From contig NC_088305.1 in the NCBI RefSeq assembly GCF_032854445.1, positions 31,523,645-31,587,644 of the forward strand: a DNA stretch of 64,000 nucleotides, written 5' to 3'. The position numbers and the translations under genes were made by a program. The notes beneath the pieces were generated by a model. It saw only the letters and a program-made list of their open reading frames with translations. It was not told the origin of the DNA and made no database searches. Positions 37,963-49,898 of the stretch are shown one piece after another. The DNA comes from Liolophura sinensis (lineage: Eukaryota; Mollusca; Polyplacophora; Chitonida; Chitonidae). Positions within the stretch are counted from its first letter, which is position 1; every line of letters begins with the position of its first letter.

Positions 37963-40900
37963 AACACTCCCGTCACGAAAAATTGGGCATCCAGTGGCAC
38001 AGCAACAGCAAGCACGCCACAACAGTGGTCTATAAGCATAAAAGTGAAAAAAAAATGACAATGATTCTTAATGTGTCCATTGGATTTTGTTTTCATAATT
38101 CGCCAGAGCCTCAGCTGAGTCGTAAAGTACACGCCGACAGAAAGGAAAACATGTAACACTTCAGCTTCTACCAACGAGTGTCAAATTTTCTGTTTGACAG
38201 TTACCCGCGGATTTTCGAGAGCGCCCCCTGGCGGAGGTTAACCGCATCAGGCTCTTTGGTGTTGGCCGATTCAACGTCAGGCTTGTCCGAGTAACGTTCT
38301 GCCGCAATAACCATGCTCAAATTTTAACCACATGCACAAAATACCGATTTAAAAATTAAAAGTAAAAAAATAAAGAAATAAAAAATTGCTTAAACGGAGT
38401 TTAGGGCCTTATTCTCTCTTTAGAGGTGTTACGATAAGTCGGAGCTACAGTACTGTAGGCCTAGGCCCTACATGTACGTATGGACGGCCTATGTATGTAG
38501 GCTATGTAGGTGTGCGGTCACATATATAGGTAACAACATTTTGGGGGTCCGGAAGCGAAGCAGACAAAGTCCCATGTGAGGGCACTTCTGAAGTGGTGAA
38601 AAATTGCCACCGATTTACAGAAGAATTTGTTCCAGTTTTAGAGTGTAGCCAACTCTGCACGACACAAAGTTGGCCGCATTTCTAGTGATTCGGCCTGGCC
38701 ATGATTAAAACAGATGTTCGTTGCGGGTAACTGTGACCGAGTCGCTAATGTCGGGCCGGCCTTTGGGCGGGGCGGGGGGATGTAAGAATTTTTTTACAGG
38801 AGGCAATCATTACCGAACACAAACCACTGAACTGCTCCGATTTACTGAAACAAGGTCAGTATTACAGCTAGATTTGCTCTCGCCGTAGTCAGAAGGAAAT
38901 TCATTTCATTAACTATGTTACAGCACATTCATATTTACAATGTGAATGTAGGCTTTAAATACCTGATAATGCTTTAATTGTTTATGTCGAAATAGGGTGA
39001 AGGGACTGTGTGTGTTTGGGGGGGGGGGGGGGGGGGGGGCAATCATAAACGACTGCGTGCTGAGACATAAACAAATGCGCTGAGATGTGTTGGTTTATTT
39101 GGTATGCAAGCAGTCTTTTGTTGCGTGATATATCTATACAGTTAAGTAACAAATTTTGAGATGGTTGCTAGCGGCATGACATTTTTAGCATTGGGTGCAT
39201 TAAATAAAAGTTGCAAGTTCAAGCGCGAGATTCCCCATGAGAGCCCCCTTTCAAGTTTACCACTTTCCTAATGCATCGACCTGTTCAGAAACAAAAGCAT
39301 GATTTTTCGAGTCAGTTGGGACAAAAAGCGGCTATTCGTTTACCTTTCAGCTCACCTCACTGGCTTTTTCAACACTGAAAACTACCTGATAATCCTTAGT
39401 TCGATAGACATAAACATGAGGTCATATCTTTCCCATTCTCGGTAGTAACGGTCAGTACCGCTCGATACGTCAGTGCATCGTTAGATCAGCTGACATTCGT
39501 GCGGCTGTAACGCCCAATAATCCTTCAATTGCACTGCACGATAACCAGACCCATTTTAAACCCCTAGACTCTAGTTTCACTTGAAAGACATCAGTTCAGT
39601 TGATGGGTAGAGTTAACTGGAATGCACTAGGTAAGCTATGAGCCTCTGGTTAGTGAGGAATTTTACATAATTTTGTATCATTTTGTATACTGTTGACGCA
39701 TATCATATTTTGACGCCATCCTCGTGTCGCCTTTCATTAGTCACGCGTGACTGACATGCTGAATGCTGCAGATATGATAACAATTTTAGCATTCATCCCA
39801 TGATACAGGTGAAATACTTTGATTCAGTGCAACCGATTCTGATATATAAAGTCAGTTAAAAAGGATTTAAAAAAAAACAAATCACGCAAAGTAAACAACT
39901 TTAATATACCTCACTACCCGTTAATTTTCTCAAACGGTAACTTGCATACATGTTGGGGTGTACATTGCATTCGACGTGGTGCAAGGGATTTTCGCAGTAT
40001 TTGTACATGTAGACCTGTGTTCCCTGAATTTAAAAAAATGGTATCAGAATCTCTTGGAATAAACTAGTAGATACAGGTTTCCATCTGCAATAAAAACTGT
40101 TTGTATCTGTGCGATGAAACAGACATTCGTATATTAGCCAACAAACAAAATGGACTTTCCAGGTCAGTAATCACAAGGCTAATGTCCAAAATGACGTTTA
40201 ACACAAAGTGCCAAAGAGAAATTTAAGAAAGTTCATAAAGTACGAAACTAGGAGAGGATCATGCAAAGAGAAGCAGTCAATAATTTTCACTGATTACAGC
40301 GCAATTATTGTTTTACTAATTTATATGAAGACAATCACTTTTCTCTGTGGTATAACAATATTCTTTGTGCTGCATGAAAAAGGCTTTCTTCGAAAATAAA
40401 ACGTTTTTTCTTTAACCTAGGTGTAAATAAAACTTTTTTGTTAACCCAGGTGTAAAGTAAATTAAAATGCTTTAAAGGGAGGAAAAGTTTAGACTGAGGA
40501 GAAAAGGTCCACAAATGGACGAAAAGTTTTCTCTGGAGTGCAATCAACGTTTTTTTTTCTCTCTCTCTCTCTCTCTGGAAAAGTGGAGAAACATTTTGTC
40601 TCAAAGAAAACATTTGCAGTGTGATGAAAATGTTTCTTTTCAACTGTTTGCAAGGTTTTCAACTTTTTTCATCAAATGTCTGATAATATATTGTTTCTGA
40701 GGATGGTAAGAAGAACAGCGAATATGGCCACAAATTTTTAAAATAAGGAGTATTAACTATACCGGATGTCGAGTATATGAGGACTAGATATACATGCGTG
40801 AGCTGTAAAGCGCTTTAATTTGTGCATCTTGCCACAAAGTATTAGATGACACCCAAGTTCAGATCATACACCCAGTGACAACTGGAATCTATATATATAT

Positions 40901-41789
40901 ATACAAATAGCCTGCCGTCACAGACAACATTTTTAGTACACCCCGGAGGCCTCGACCTTCAGACATATCTTAATTCCCAGACAAAGAACACTAACAAGGC
41001 TTCAGACGCCAGCAACAAACATCCGATAAATCTAATTTGCCAAATGGCTTTTAATGCGGTCATATGACGTCTGTTCGTAAAAGCAAAAAGTTGATTTGTT
41101 TTTTCCGCATTCATTTTTTCCGCTAGAAACCAAAGATCACTGTTTAACTCACTTTATGGCATATCGCATCACATCCACGCTATATTTACCTCCGCCGCGC
41201 AAGAATACACTTAGCGTGGTGTTGCCTAGTAACCGAATGTAATAAACAATAATAGGCTACTCTCGTTTCACTTATCTAATTAGTTCTTCCGCCTAGCGAG
41301 CGTGACTCTTTGCTAAAGATGTCTGCTATTTTCCCAGTCTGAATTTCATCAATTATTGACCATCCAGCTCTAGGAGAGTTATTAATTATTTACGTAATTG
41401 ATTACATCGAACAATCCAAATTTTCCAATACAATACCATGTATACATTTACCATGCTCTAATATACCGCTAACTTCATTTTGTCTTACTGTGTCTCTACT
41501 GAAGCTACCTGTGGTAAATGTCAACGAACTATAAAGTCTTCAGTGCGGCAACTAGATAAAAATAATATATATTTAAAATTCAGATTAGTACTTTCGGCAC
41601 TGGGGTGGGGTTCGATAAGAAATTAATAATTGAACGTCACCGTCAGGTTTTTATACAGGCTCTCAGATTTTAACTATGCTTAAAAGTTATGCAAAGGTGT
41701 TAAAATCGTTAAGACAAACGAGGTGTGAGTTCAAATGCGGACTGATCGAAGACGCTTGTATGGCCATTTGCACAGTCTAACATGAAGCG
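37963..41789. other. Long stretch without arrays; no gene recognised
   Basis: It holds a 22-base G run at 39018-39039, a CTCF-like site at 38219, a (CT)n tract at about 40558-40575 and a (TA)n tract at about 40890-40902. The segment 41140-41410 contains several homeodomain-type words (taattag, attaatta, taattgatta), so it could be regulatory. No coding sequence was recognised on either strand. Confidence 0.35.
38219..38235 (+). promoter_or_regulatory. CTCF-like binding site
   Basis: The sequence gagcgccccctggcgga closely matches the CTCF core (consensus agcgccccctggtggc), with one mismatch in the core. CTCF and its DNA-binding fingers are conserved across bilaterians. This is a single motif match, and occupancy cannot be judged from sequence. 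Confidence 0.4.
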
Positions 41790-42352
41790 CGCTGATTCCC
41801 TTAACTACCATGACTAAGTGGTGTAGAGATGAAGTGCACTGGTCCCATTAACTACCTTGACTACATGGTGTAAAGATGAAGTGCACTGGTTCCCCTTAAC
41901 TACCTTGACTACATGGTCTAGAGATGAAGTGCACTGGTTCCCCTTAACTACATTGACTACATGGTGTAGAGATGAAGTGCACTGGTTCCCCTTAACTTCC
42001 TTGACTACATGGTGTAGAGATGAATTGCACTGGTTCCCCTTAACTACCTTGACTACATAGTGTAGAGATGAAGTGCACTGGTTCCCCTTAACTACCATGA
42101 CTAAGTGGTGTAGAGATGAAGCGCACTGGTTCCCCTTAACTACCATGACTAAGTGGTGTAGAGATGAAGCGCACTGGTTCCCCTTAACTACCATGACTAA
42201 GTGGTGTAGAGATGAAGCGCACTGGTTCCCCTTAACTACCTTGACTAAGTGGTGTAGAGATGAAGCGCACTGGTTCCCCTTAACTACCATGACTAAGTGG
42301 TGTTGAGATGAAGCGCACTGGTTCCCCTTAACTACCTCGACTAAGCCATTTC
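41790..42352. repeat. 48-bp minisatellite, about 11.6 units
   Basis: The unit joins 'ggttccccttaactaccttg', 'actacatggtgtagagatga' and 'agtgcact'. The array has two halves: up to about 42070 units carry 'ctacatggt' and 'gtgcac', and after it 'ctaagtggt' and 'gcgcac'. As 48 is 16 codons, a 158-codon minus-strand frame (VVKGNQCASSLHHLVM repeated) stays open. I treat it as read-through. Confidence 0.95.
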
Positions 42353-42773
42353 TAACTTAAGTCAAAATTTAAAATCTTTCCACAGCACTCAGTTTTTGGT
42401 TCTGAAAGTTGAAATTTAGCCACATTTGGCTTTAGATAACACTTATGAGGTGGGCAAAACTTTACTTTATAAAACCGAAAAATAAGCTTTATGATTGTAG
42501 ATCAAATTTTTTTACTAAAGTCAGAAAAGTCTTTATGGAAGTGGTCCCTGAACACTAAATGTACGCTTCATGAAGCCGGTGGCTGCTCTATAACTGACGG
42601 TTGGGGCTGCATCTTGAGAGATATGCGTCCTCCTGGATTATTCATACAAGGAAAGGGCACATGCGAAGGTTGATCTGAAAGATAAACTTCCTGCTGGAAA
42701 TTCTTAATAGAGCTTCTTGAGTTACATGCCTACCTCTCTGGTCAAATACGGTGGAAGGAATAAAGAAATACCT

Positions 42774-43216
42774 GTATGAATAGGCACATACATTTATGAA
42801 TAGGCATACCGGTATACATGTATGAATAGGCATATACATTTATGAAAAGGCATATACATTTATGAACCGGCATAAAGGTATACAGTCATGGATAGGCATA
42901 TACATTTATGAATAGGCGTATATATTTATGAACAGGCATATACATTTATGAATAGGTATATACATTTATGAATAGGAATATGCATTTATGAATACGCACA
43001 CCGGTATACATTTATGAATAGGCATATACATTTATGAATATGCATACCGGTATACATATATGAATAAACAAATACATTTATGAATAGGCATGCCGGCATA
43101 CATTTATGAATAAACAAATACATTTATGTAGAGGCATATATATTTATGAATAGGCATACTGTGTACATTTATGAATAGGCGTATACATTTATAAATAGGC
43201 ATATACATTTATAATA
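42774..43216 (+). repeat. 22-bp minisatellite, about 20 units
   Basis: The unit is 'tatgaataggcatatacatt' plus 'ta', with variants such as 'cataccggtatacat'. Unit length varies from 20 to 26. Array ends are ragged. Confidence 0.9.
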
Positions 43217-43771
43217 GACGACAATGGCCTTTCATAAATCAAAGCATTACAGCATTAACTGTGGAGGCCCGAAAATGCATAGGTCTACACCTACGACCTA
43301 TATAAGCTATTAAGCTGTGATTCTTTGTTAAATGTGATGACAACATAACATTTTGAGTAATTTCAGACAAACCAGTGACATCTGAACAATTTCAATTAAT
43401 ATCACTGCATTTTTTACCTATATTTCTGCTTTAACTATTTTGCTACCTATAAAACATTTACAAGAAGAGTAAAGAAACAGCATACTGATGTAAACCGACA
43501 AGATGCCGTATTTCTTCAGTTAAGTGTGACCATTTGCCAACTATCACACTATCGCTGCATACATGTAGTTTTTATTGTAATTATACTTTTTTTATACATA
43601 TAGTTTATGTCAAATGTTTAAATCGTAACAGCTTTAGGCCTCTATAGAGTCATTTCCGATAATTTTACAGTACGGGGAGAACATCTGCCTCTGCACCTCT
43701 GATACAGCCTTGTAAATACACCACTGAAGACATTTAAGGTGAATGTTCATAAATGTTCTCGTTGACCACCG
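43217..43771. other. Non-repetitive AT-rich stretch
   Basis: Nothing recognised. Confidence 0.4.
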
Positions 43772-43830
43772 GGACAAAACTTATAATCACCCAGTCAACC
43801 GTACAAAATGTATGTCTGTATGTATGTATT

Positions 43831-43919
<89 letters not shown>

Positions 43920-43977
43920 ATGTATGCTGGAACAAAACTAATAATCACGCAGTCAGCCGTACAAAATGTATGTGTGT
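43772..43977 (+). repeat. (GT)n / (GTAT)n microsatellite between two copies of a ~48-bp sequence
   Basis: A (GT)n tract at about 43833-43903 is followed by (GTAT)n to about 43925. On the left (43772-43820) and on the right (43929-43977) stand two copies of 'acaaaact(t/a)ataatcac', 'ccagtca(a/g)ccgtacaaaatg' and 'tatgt'. So the microsatellite sits inside a tandem duplication of about 157 bp. CVCVCV frames here are artefacts. Confidence 0.9.
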
Positions 43978-44285
43978 ATGCTTGTGGTTTAACGTCGTAC
44001 TTAACAATTTTTCAATCATAAGACGATTGTGAGTGATCAGGTGTGTGTACATATACCGTGTCTCCTTGTGGCAGGGCGAGTCCATCCCCCACCCACCCCA
44101 AAGTATTGCCGCCACTGAATCATCATGCCGAAGACACCATATATAACATGCCACCCAGTATACTGACACCGCGCCAACCAGTCCTGTTTTCTTGCTCTGT
44201 ACTCTTAGTACTGAGCGCCAAGCTAGGCAGCAACAAGTGCCAATTTTAAAATCTATGATATGTCCGACCCGACCCAGGGTCAACA
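43978..44285 (-). mobile_element. SINE family C (relative of B), minus orientation
   Basis: Shares with SINE B the start 'gtttaacgtcgtacttaac', 'aatttttcaatcat', a 'gtctccttgtggcagg' segment and the far end 'ctgagcgccaagctaggcag' (compare 'ctgaacgccaagcgagg' in B). The middle differs ('gccgaagacaccatatataac'). A tRNA-like head is not clear; 'gacccgacccagggtcaac' may be its remnant. A second copy is at 56395. Confidence 0.8.
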
Positions 44286-47006
44286 TTTGCTGACATTAGT
44301 TTGCTGATCACCTGTCTGACTCTGATGAAGAGGCACAAATGACTCCTCATTCCTTCTCAAGTTCACGAACGTTCAGCACCTCAATTTTCTCCACCATTCG
44401 TCTGGTCAAAGTATTGTTTATTAAACTTTTTCGGACGACCATGTTATAGTAGATGTGGTCAGAAATAGGTGACTAATGTTTTTGAGAGGTCACATGATAC
44501 AGTTGGACTTTTTCGATAAAAGAGTTCGAACTTGAAACTCCCCTAATCATATAAGAGTATCATAACGGACCATTTCCATCGAAAAGCAAATCCATTCATG
44601 TGACTACACACCCTCTGTATACACATGCTTTATAATCTGTATAGTTATTAAGGCGCCTTTTGTCAATAATTCTCTAAGAACCGGTCCGTTTTTACATCAG
44701 GTGACAAATAACGTTCACAATATGCCAAAACACACGTCTCGTGCCGTTGCTAGGAAACCCGAAACCACAACGAACAAACACATTAGCGGCAAATATGATA
44801 TCAGTTTCTTGATTAAAATTTGCAGTCGATTATAAATAAATAGAAGCAATTCGAACTCATTAATTCACTGCCCTTTGACGTGCTCTCGTGGAGAGCTTTA
44901 TTTCACGGAGACCTCATTAACTTAAAGCCGTGGATAAACTGTTAATATTGTGCTCAATGGTAAATGGAAATGTTAAAACAACGGAAACTGTGCATGTTGA
45001 CTTGCTTTCCACTGTGAAAAGAAAATAGTCGCCGATAAGAGTGCAAGGGCTGTGTACACCGTGTAGGATCGATCTTTTTAGCTGTAATGTCATGAAACGT
45101 TGAACGCGATATGTAGCCTATGGCTGATCAGTCCTGTTGCCGGCGTACTATGGCTCAGCAAAGAAACGTTCAACTTTCAGATACAGTGATACTTTAGAAA
45201 GCAAAATTTTAATATTCTGAAGAATATCATGATTAAAATACATTTGTATCTCACCTAATTATTTTTGGTATTCATTCATTTATTCGGTTGTTTTTGAGAC
45301 GCAATAGCTCGTTCATATGCAATGGTTCCTCAGCTTCAAATCGTGCAAAGGCTAAGTTGTGTTAACCGTCTAGCCCTTGGAACATCCTGAACGTTATTAA
45401 TGTTTACCAAGGAATAACATTGCTATAAACATAAACTAATTCTAAAAAACAAAATTCTCAGTGTTTGAACAGCATAAATCCGTTGGTATATACTGCAAAT
45501 CTGTAACGGCTTCATGAAACTTTTTTTATTTTTTTAATACTGTATACCTATGCCTTGTTTGACTTTAGGTTTTTCGAAGAAATGCTGGACCTGGGAAATA
45601 TTGGATCTCGGCAAAAACTTAAACAATTTAGTGAACTTCCTGAACTAGATCTTACAGGAAGACCCCAACCATTTTTTCACACTAAATGTTCCCTAGACAC
45701 AATATTTATGCCCACTTAGTCTGTAAATTACATTAAAAATATATTATCTTAACTTGTTCTATTTTAAAAATCCCATTAGAGTTGGACTCTCTGCCTATTT
45801 TGTCGACGGCAGAGCCCTGGCCGGGAGACGTCATGTCGTGAAGACCTGCCGAGAATATGTATTGAAAAGCCCTGGAAAGCATTGCCGAATCCATGTATTA
45901 GGCCTACCTGCTGTGTCCTTTTCCAGGATTAGACAACTTATGACCTAATATTTATGAATATCATTATCCCTACGTCTACACCTCTTAATTAGCACTGTGA
46001 AAATCACATAAACAAAACAGTTATACAAAAATATTAGAAAGATACAAGAGTTGTTTTAGACCCTTGAAAAGCGTGTACAGCATATATAGCGTCACGATGG
46101 CGATACGATGACCAATTTTTGCTCACATACGGGCCACTGTATATGGCACAAACGCACTGGTTTGTCTGCCACGAATTGGGCATGGTTGTACCCGTGGAGA
46201 ATTTGGCGCGAATTCGCCGTCCACAGTCTAAATTTTATAACCAGGTCGAGCGATACCGGCAGATACACCAGGATTTGTCTAGTTCGGCCAGAAGAGTTAG
46301 GAGTTCTAATGACGAGCAGGAAAAAATCTCTCGCTCAAAACCGGTGAAAGTAACAACCTTTTACGTTTAACGTTTTAAAAGTATCACCGGCAAAAATGAA
46401 TAAGGTTTGAATTATATTGAATAGAAACAGTGATTGGTAAGACATCTAAATGTCAGTTTAAACTTCGTCTGAGTCCTGTTACGGGCATCGAGGTGCGGCA
46501 TGCTGTGCGCCCGCTGTGCGTCGTGTGAACAGGAGGGCTGCCCTGTAGCCTAGCGGACATCGGAGGGCAAGGACAAGCGGCCACTTACAGTTCGTGTCAC
46601 AGCCTTCTGTTTCAAACAAGCAAATGACTAAAGAACTTGTGCATTTCAGGAGTGAGAATCTCGACTTCTTGTCTTTTCATTTGGCCTTGGGTGTGAGGGA
46701 AGGAAGGATATAAGCCTCGTCCTTTGGTCTCTTCCTTTAGTATAGGCATGGTAGAAGTAGCAAGTTTTATATACGATAGTCGAGTCCTCCATAATTAAAG
46801 GGTGTTTTTGATGAGATATCTATCTATTTCCTAAAAATTGTTGCATTTTTAAGCCTTGTGTGTAACTTTGCAGTATCCTGCGTTGTGTTTTCCAATCGCA
46901 AGCCACACTTAGGCATGGAATAATCTCGAAATTAATTTTATACATATAATGATTGTCTGTGTTGTACACATAGAGAAGCCTGCAGGCCTGCCAGCATGTA
47001 CCGCCA
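44286..47006. other. Long stretch without arrays; no gene recognised
   Basis: 44580-45130 is free of known repeats and has several short AT-rich transcription-factor-like words. The plus frames at 45754-45948 and 46108-46370 (two overlapping frames) have no recognised features. 46480-46620 is CG-richer. No gene is called. Confidence 0.35.
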
Positions 47007-47024
47007 TGACGTCACATGACGTCA
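47007..47024. promoter_or_regulatory. Twin perfect CRE sites spaced 10 bp
   Basis: tgacgtcacatgacgtca contains two complete palindromic CRE sites (TGACGTCA) at 47007-47014 and 47017-47024, exactly one helical turn apart. In animals this is the CREB/ATF/CREM site. No recognised gene lies within several kb, so the target is unknown. Confidence 0.5.
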
Positions 47025-47147
47025 CAAGGCCAAGAGAGGCTCAATCGTAATGAGGTAAATTTTGACCACCAAATTCTACCGCTTTTCTTCCCTTTGCGAC
47101 GTTTTAAACGACCTAAATGCATTCAGGGTTCTACTTTAACCACACAT

Positions 47148-48025
47148 AATGCCCTTCAGAAAAGTCCCAAACACAGCTAGGGCAATACCATATGTGAGAC
47201 AGTTTATCAGCAGAATTCCCTTTCAGAAAAGCCCCAAACACAGCTAGGGCAATACCGTATGTGAGGCATTTGCAGAATGCCCTTTAGAAAAGCCCCAATC
47301 ACTGCTAGGGCAAGGCAGATGAGGCAGTAGAAAAGCCCCAAACACAGCTAGGGCAATGCCGTAAGTGAGGCAGTTTATCAGCAGAATGCCCTTCAGAAAA
47401 GCCCCAATCACAGCTAGGGTAATACCGTAGGTGAGGCAGTCGATCGACAGAATGCCTTTCAGAAAAACCCTAAACACAGCTAAGGCAATACCGTAAGTGA
47501 GACAGTTTATCAGCAGAATGCCCTTCACAAAAGCCCCAATCACAGCTAGGGTAATACCGTAGGTGAGGCAGTCGATCGACAGAATGCCTTTCAGAAAAAC
47601 CCTAAACACAGCTTGGGCAATACCGTAAGTGAGGCAGTTTATCAGCAGAATGCCCTTCACAAAAGCCCCAAACACAGCTAGGGCAATGCCGTAAGTGAGG
47701 CAGTTTATCAGCAGAATGCCCTTCACAAAAGCCCCAAACACAGCTAGGGCAATGCCGTAAGTGAGGCAGTTTATCAGCAGAATGCCCTTCACAAAAGCCC
47801 CAAACACAGCTAGGGCAATACCGTATGTGAGGCAATTGATCAACAGAATGCCCTTCAGAAAACCCCCAATCAGAGCTAGGGCAAGGCAGGTGAGGTAGTA
47901 GAAAAGCCCCAAACACAGCTAGGGCAATACCGTAAGTGAGGCAGTTTATCAGCAGAATGCCCTTCAGAAAAGTCCCAAACACAGCTAGGGCAATACCATA
48001 GGTGAGGCAGTCGATCGACAGAATG
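47148..48025. repeat. 66-bp minisatellite, about 13 units, encoding a hydrophobic 22-residue repeat on the minus strand
   Basis: The unit joins 'cccttcacaaaagccccaaa', 'cacagctagggcaatgccgt' and 'aagtgaggcagtttatcagc' plus 'agaatg'. Two kinds alternate, one with 'tttatcagcag' and one with 'tcgatcgacag'. Shortened units with 'gctagggcaaggca' at 47302 and 47876 mark a ~574-bp block duplication. The minus-strand frame 47912-47244 (222 codons) repeats GILLINCLTYGIALAV then FGAFVK, which looks like a membrane segment with one Lys per repeat. Unit differences change amino acids freely (L/S, N/D, A/T, F/I), so purifying selection is not evident. Confidence 0.93.
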
Positions 48026-48677
48026 ATCACCTCAGTGCATGGATCACGGTTGCACATTTGTTGCACATTACTGTGTGAAAATTTTACAAACTAAGGTACA
48101 ATGTTTCACGCAGAAGTTCACTTCAAACTGTTATGTGGAAATATAGAGGGCTTACACGTGGAACAGCCACAGTACTCCAAAATGGCTGCCAGAAGTACAG
48201 AGTAAGAAATTTGTATTTTTATTGTGAAATGTTAAGCTACAGTGCACTTCCCTGTAGATACACATCGCTATTTTGGCTGTCCATTTACAGCGGATTGCGT
48301 AGTTAAATGTACATTGAAAAGGTGTTGTAGTATAGTAGAACAGCGTCTCTTTTTTTTCAGTTGTAAAGATGCAGCAAATGCCAGTCAATACTAACACACA
48401 GCAACTTGATCTAAAGTTACGGCTAAAATGAATGCATGCAAATCGATGGTATGTCGATTCCGTAAACTTACCGCACGTGGATCCATTTGGACAGTTTTTT
48501 TTTCTAGACGGTGTGGGCCCATATATCTACATGCAATTTTAGTGTGCAAAACCCGCTGAGAGGGGATCGTAACCAGGCACCTGATAATTACATCAATACG
48601 ACTCCTCCATCGGGAATTGGAACGCGTGAGTTATAACCATTATAGCTGGAATTTAATAATGACCTGTGACTTACATG
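48026..48677. other. Non-repetitive stretch
   Basis: Nothing recognised beyond short T runs (about 48351-48358 and 48498-48505). Confidence 0.4.
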
Positions 48678-48768
48678 TTTATTTATTTGATTGCTGTATG
48701 CAAGAATATTTCACTTATACGACGGCGGACAGCAGTATGGTGGGAGGAAATCGGACAGAGCCCGTTTG
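48678..48768 (-). mobile_element. SINE family A, tail-proximal fragment, minus orientation
   Basis: Has 'gtttatttatttgattg', 'caagaatatttcacttatac', 'gacggcggacagcagtatgg' and 'tgggaggaaatcggacagag'. It matches the 3' third of SINE A, with about 10 bases lost between the tail and body. The match ends at about 48768. Confidence 0.87.
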
Positions 48769-48946
48769 GTTTAGAACTAATATAATATGACTACTTTATG
48801 ACATCGTCATACAATGGAACGATGATGGCCTTATCCGGCTTCCGTATGTAACACGAATATACCGGTGAAATACACGTACACCGTAGCGGCTAAGTGTGAA
48901 TCCCTGCCCTGTAGAAAACACAAGCATGATTGTGACAGCTAAGGAT

Positions 48947-49050
48947 TTATTTTATTTATTTTATTTTATTTTATTGGTGTTTTACGCCCGGGAGAAACCC
49001 ACCACCATCCGCAGGTTGCTGACCGGCCTTCCCACGTACAGCCGGAGAGA
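48947..49050 (-). mobile_element. SINE family A, internally deleted, minus orientation
   Basis: The tail 'ttattggtgttttacgcc' is fused directly to 'cgggagaaacccaccaccat' and 'ccgcaggttgctgaccgg'. About 75 bases of the body are lost. The match ends at 'agaaagacagcat', after which the unknown repeat at 49051 begins, as at 3245. Confidence 0.87.
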
Positions 49051-49352
49051 AAGACAGCATAAGCTAATCATCGACAAAGTGAAAGTAAATGTTACAAATC
49101 CATACCGCTTCTAGAAACATGACCGACCTTTTTTTTTAATCTCTCTCGGTGACAGGCTTCGTGCTTTTACGAATCTGTGGTATTTAGTGTTATAACTGTT
49201 AAGTTTGACAGTCCATTACCTTATCCCTAAACATGAAATGTAGCTTTATTACCTCTGTTTTTTATTACCTCTGCTATTTATTTCCCCTGTCATGCAGTCT
49301 GAAAGGTGATTTAAAACTGTAAATGTCGAAACCGAGGGACTCTCACTATGTC
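49051..49352. repeat. Unknown dispersed repeat, copy 2
   Basis: Aligns to 3245-3466. It carries an extra middle part ('tgtggtatttagtgttataac' region, about 49165-49240) that copy 1 lacks. It is joined to SINE A at the same side as copy 1, although here the SINE head and 27 bp of spacer are missing. Confidence 0.8.
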
Positions 49353-49898
49353 ACTTACAACTCTTTATGCCCAGTTATTACATCGTGTATATTCAAGGGA
49401 AATAGACGACTTGAGCACCATCAGCTGTCATAAATTGAGAAAAACATACATTGCCACCATGGCTTTTCATAATACTGAAACCGATATTTGCGTAGTGAGA
49501 AGTTTTTTTTTGAATTCCAGTTTTAATTAAAAACTTGTAATAAAGTGTGCCCGTGACAAATATAAGACAATGTACAGCGTCGAGAGAGAAAACAAATAGT
49601 CTCCGGTAACCGGTGAAATACGGTGAATTTAACTCATTCAGGGTTTTATTCTAATTGGTGTTACGAACCCCCGTCATTGTACACTGAAGGATGTTTTTTT
49701 TTTAATTTTTTTTTATTTATCAGTGTCTGACATTCATTTTTCTCTCGTTTACTTTATAGCCTGCACTGTAATTCAGTCGAGCGTTCTCGAGGCTTGAGTG
49801 TTTAATGAGTTTACTGTCAGTGTAAATAGAGTGTACATTCTGGAAATATGTATTGGTGTTGTAAACATGTTTACGATCAAACCGTCCAGAATTTTCTT
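49353..49898. other. Non-repetitive stretch
   Basis: T-rich, nothing recognised. Confidence 0.4.

Noticed and set aside
41221-41233. X-box-like word gttgcctagtaac (and gttgctaggaaac near 44752)
   Set aside because: One base shorter than the usual RFX site, and two weak matches in 64 kb are expected by chance. No ciliary gene is in view.
43743-44032. CVCVCV-rich frames
   Set aside because: Read-through of a (GT)n microsatellite.
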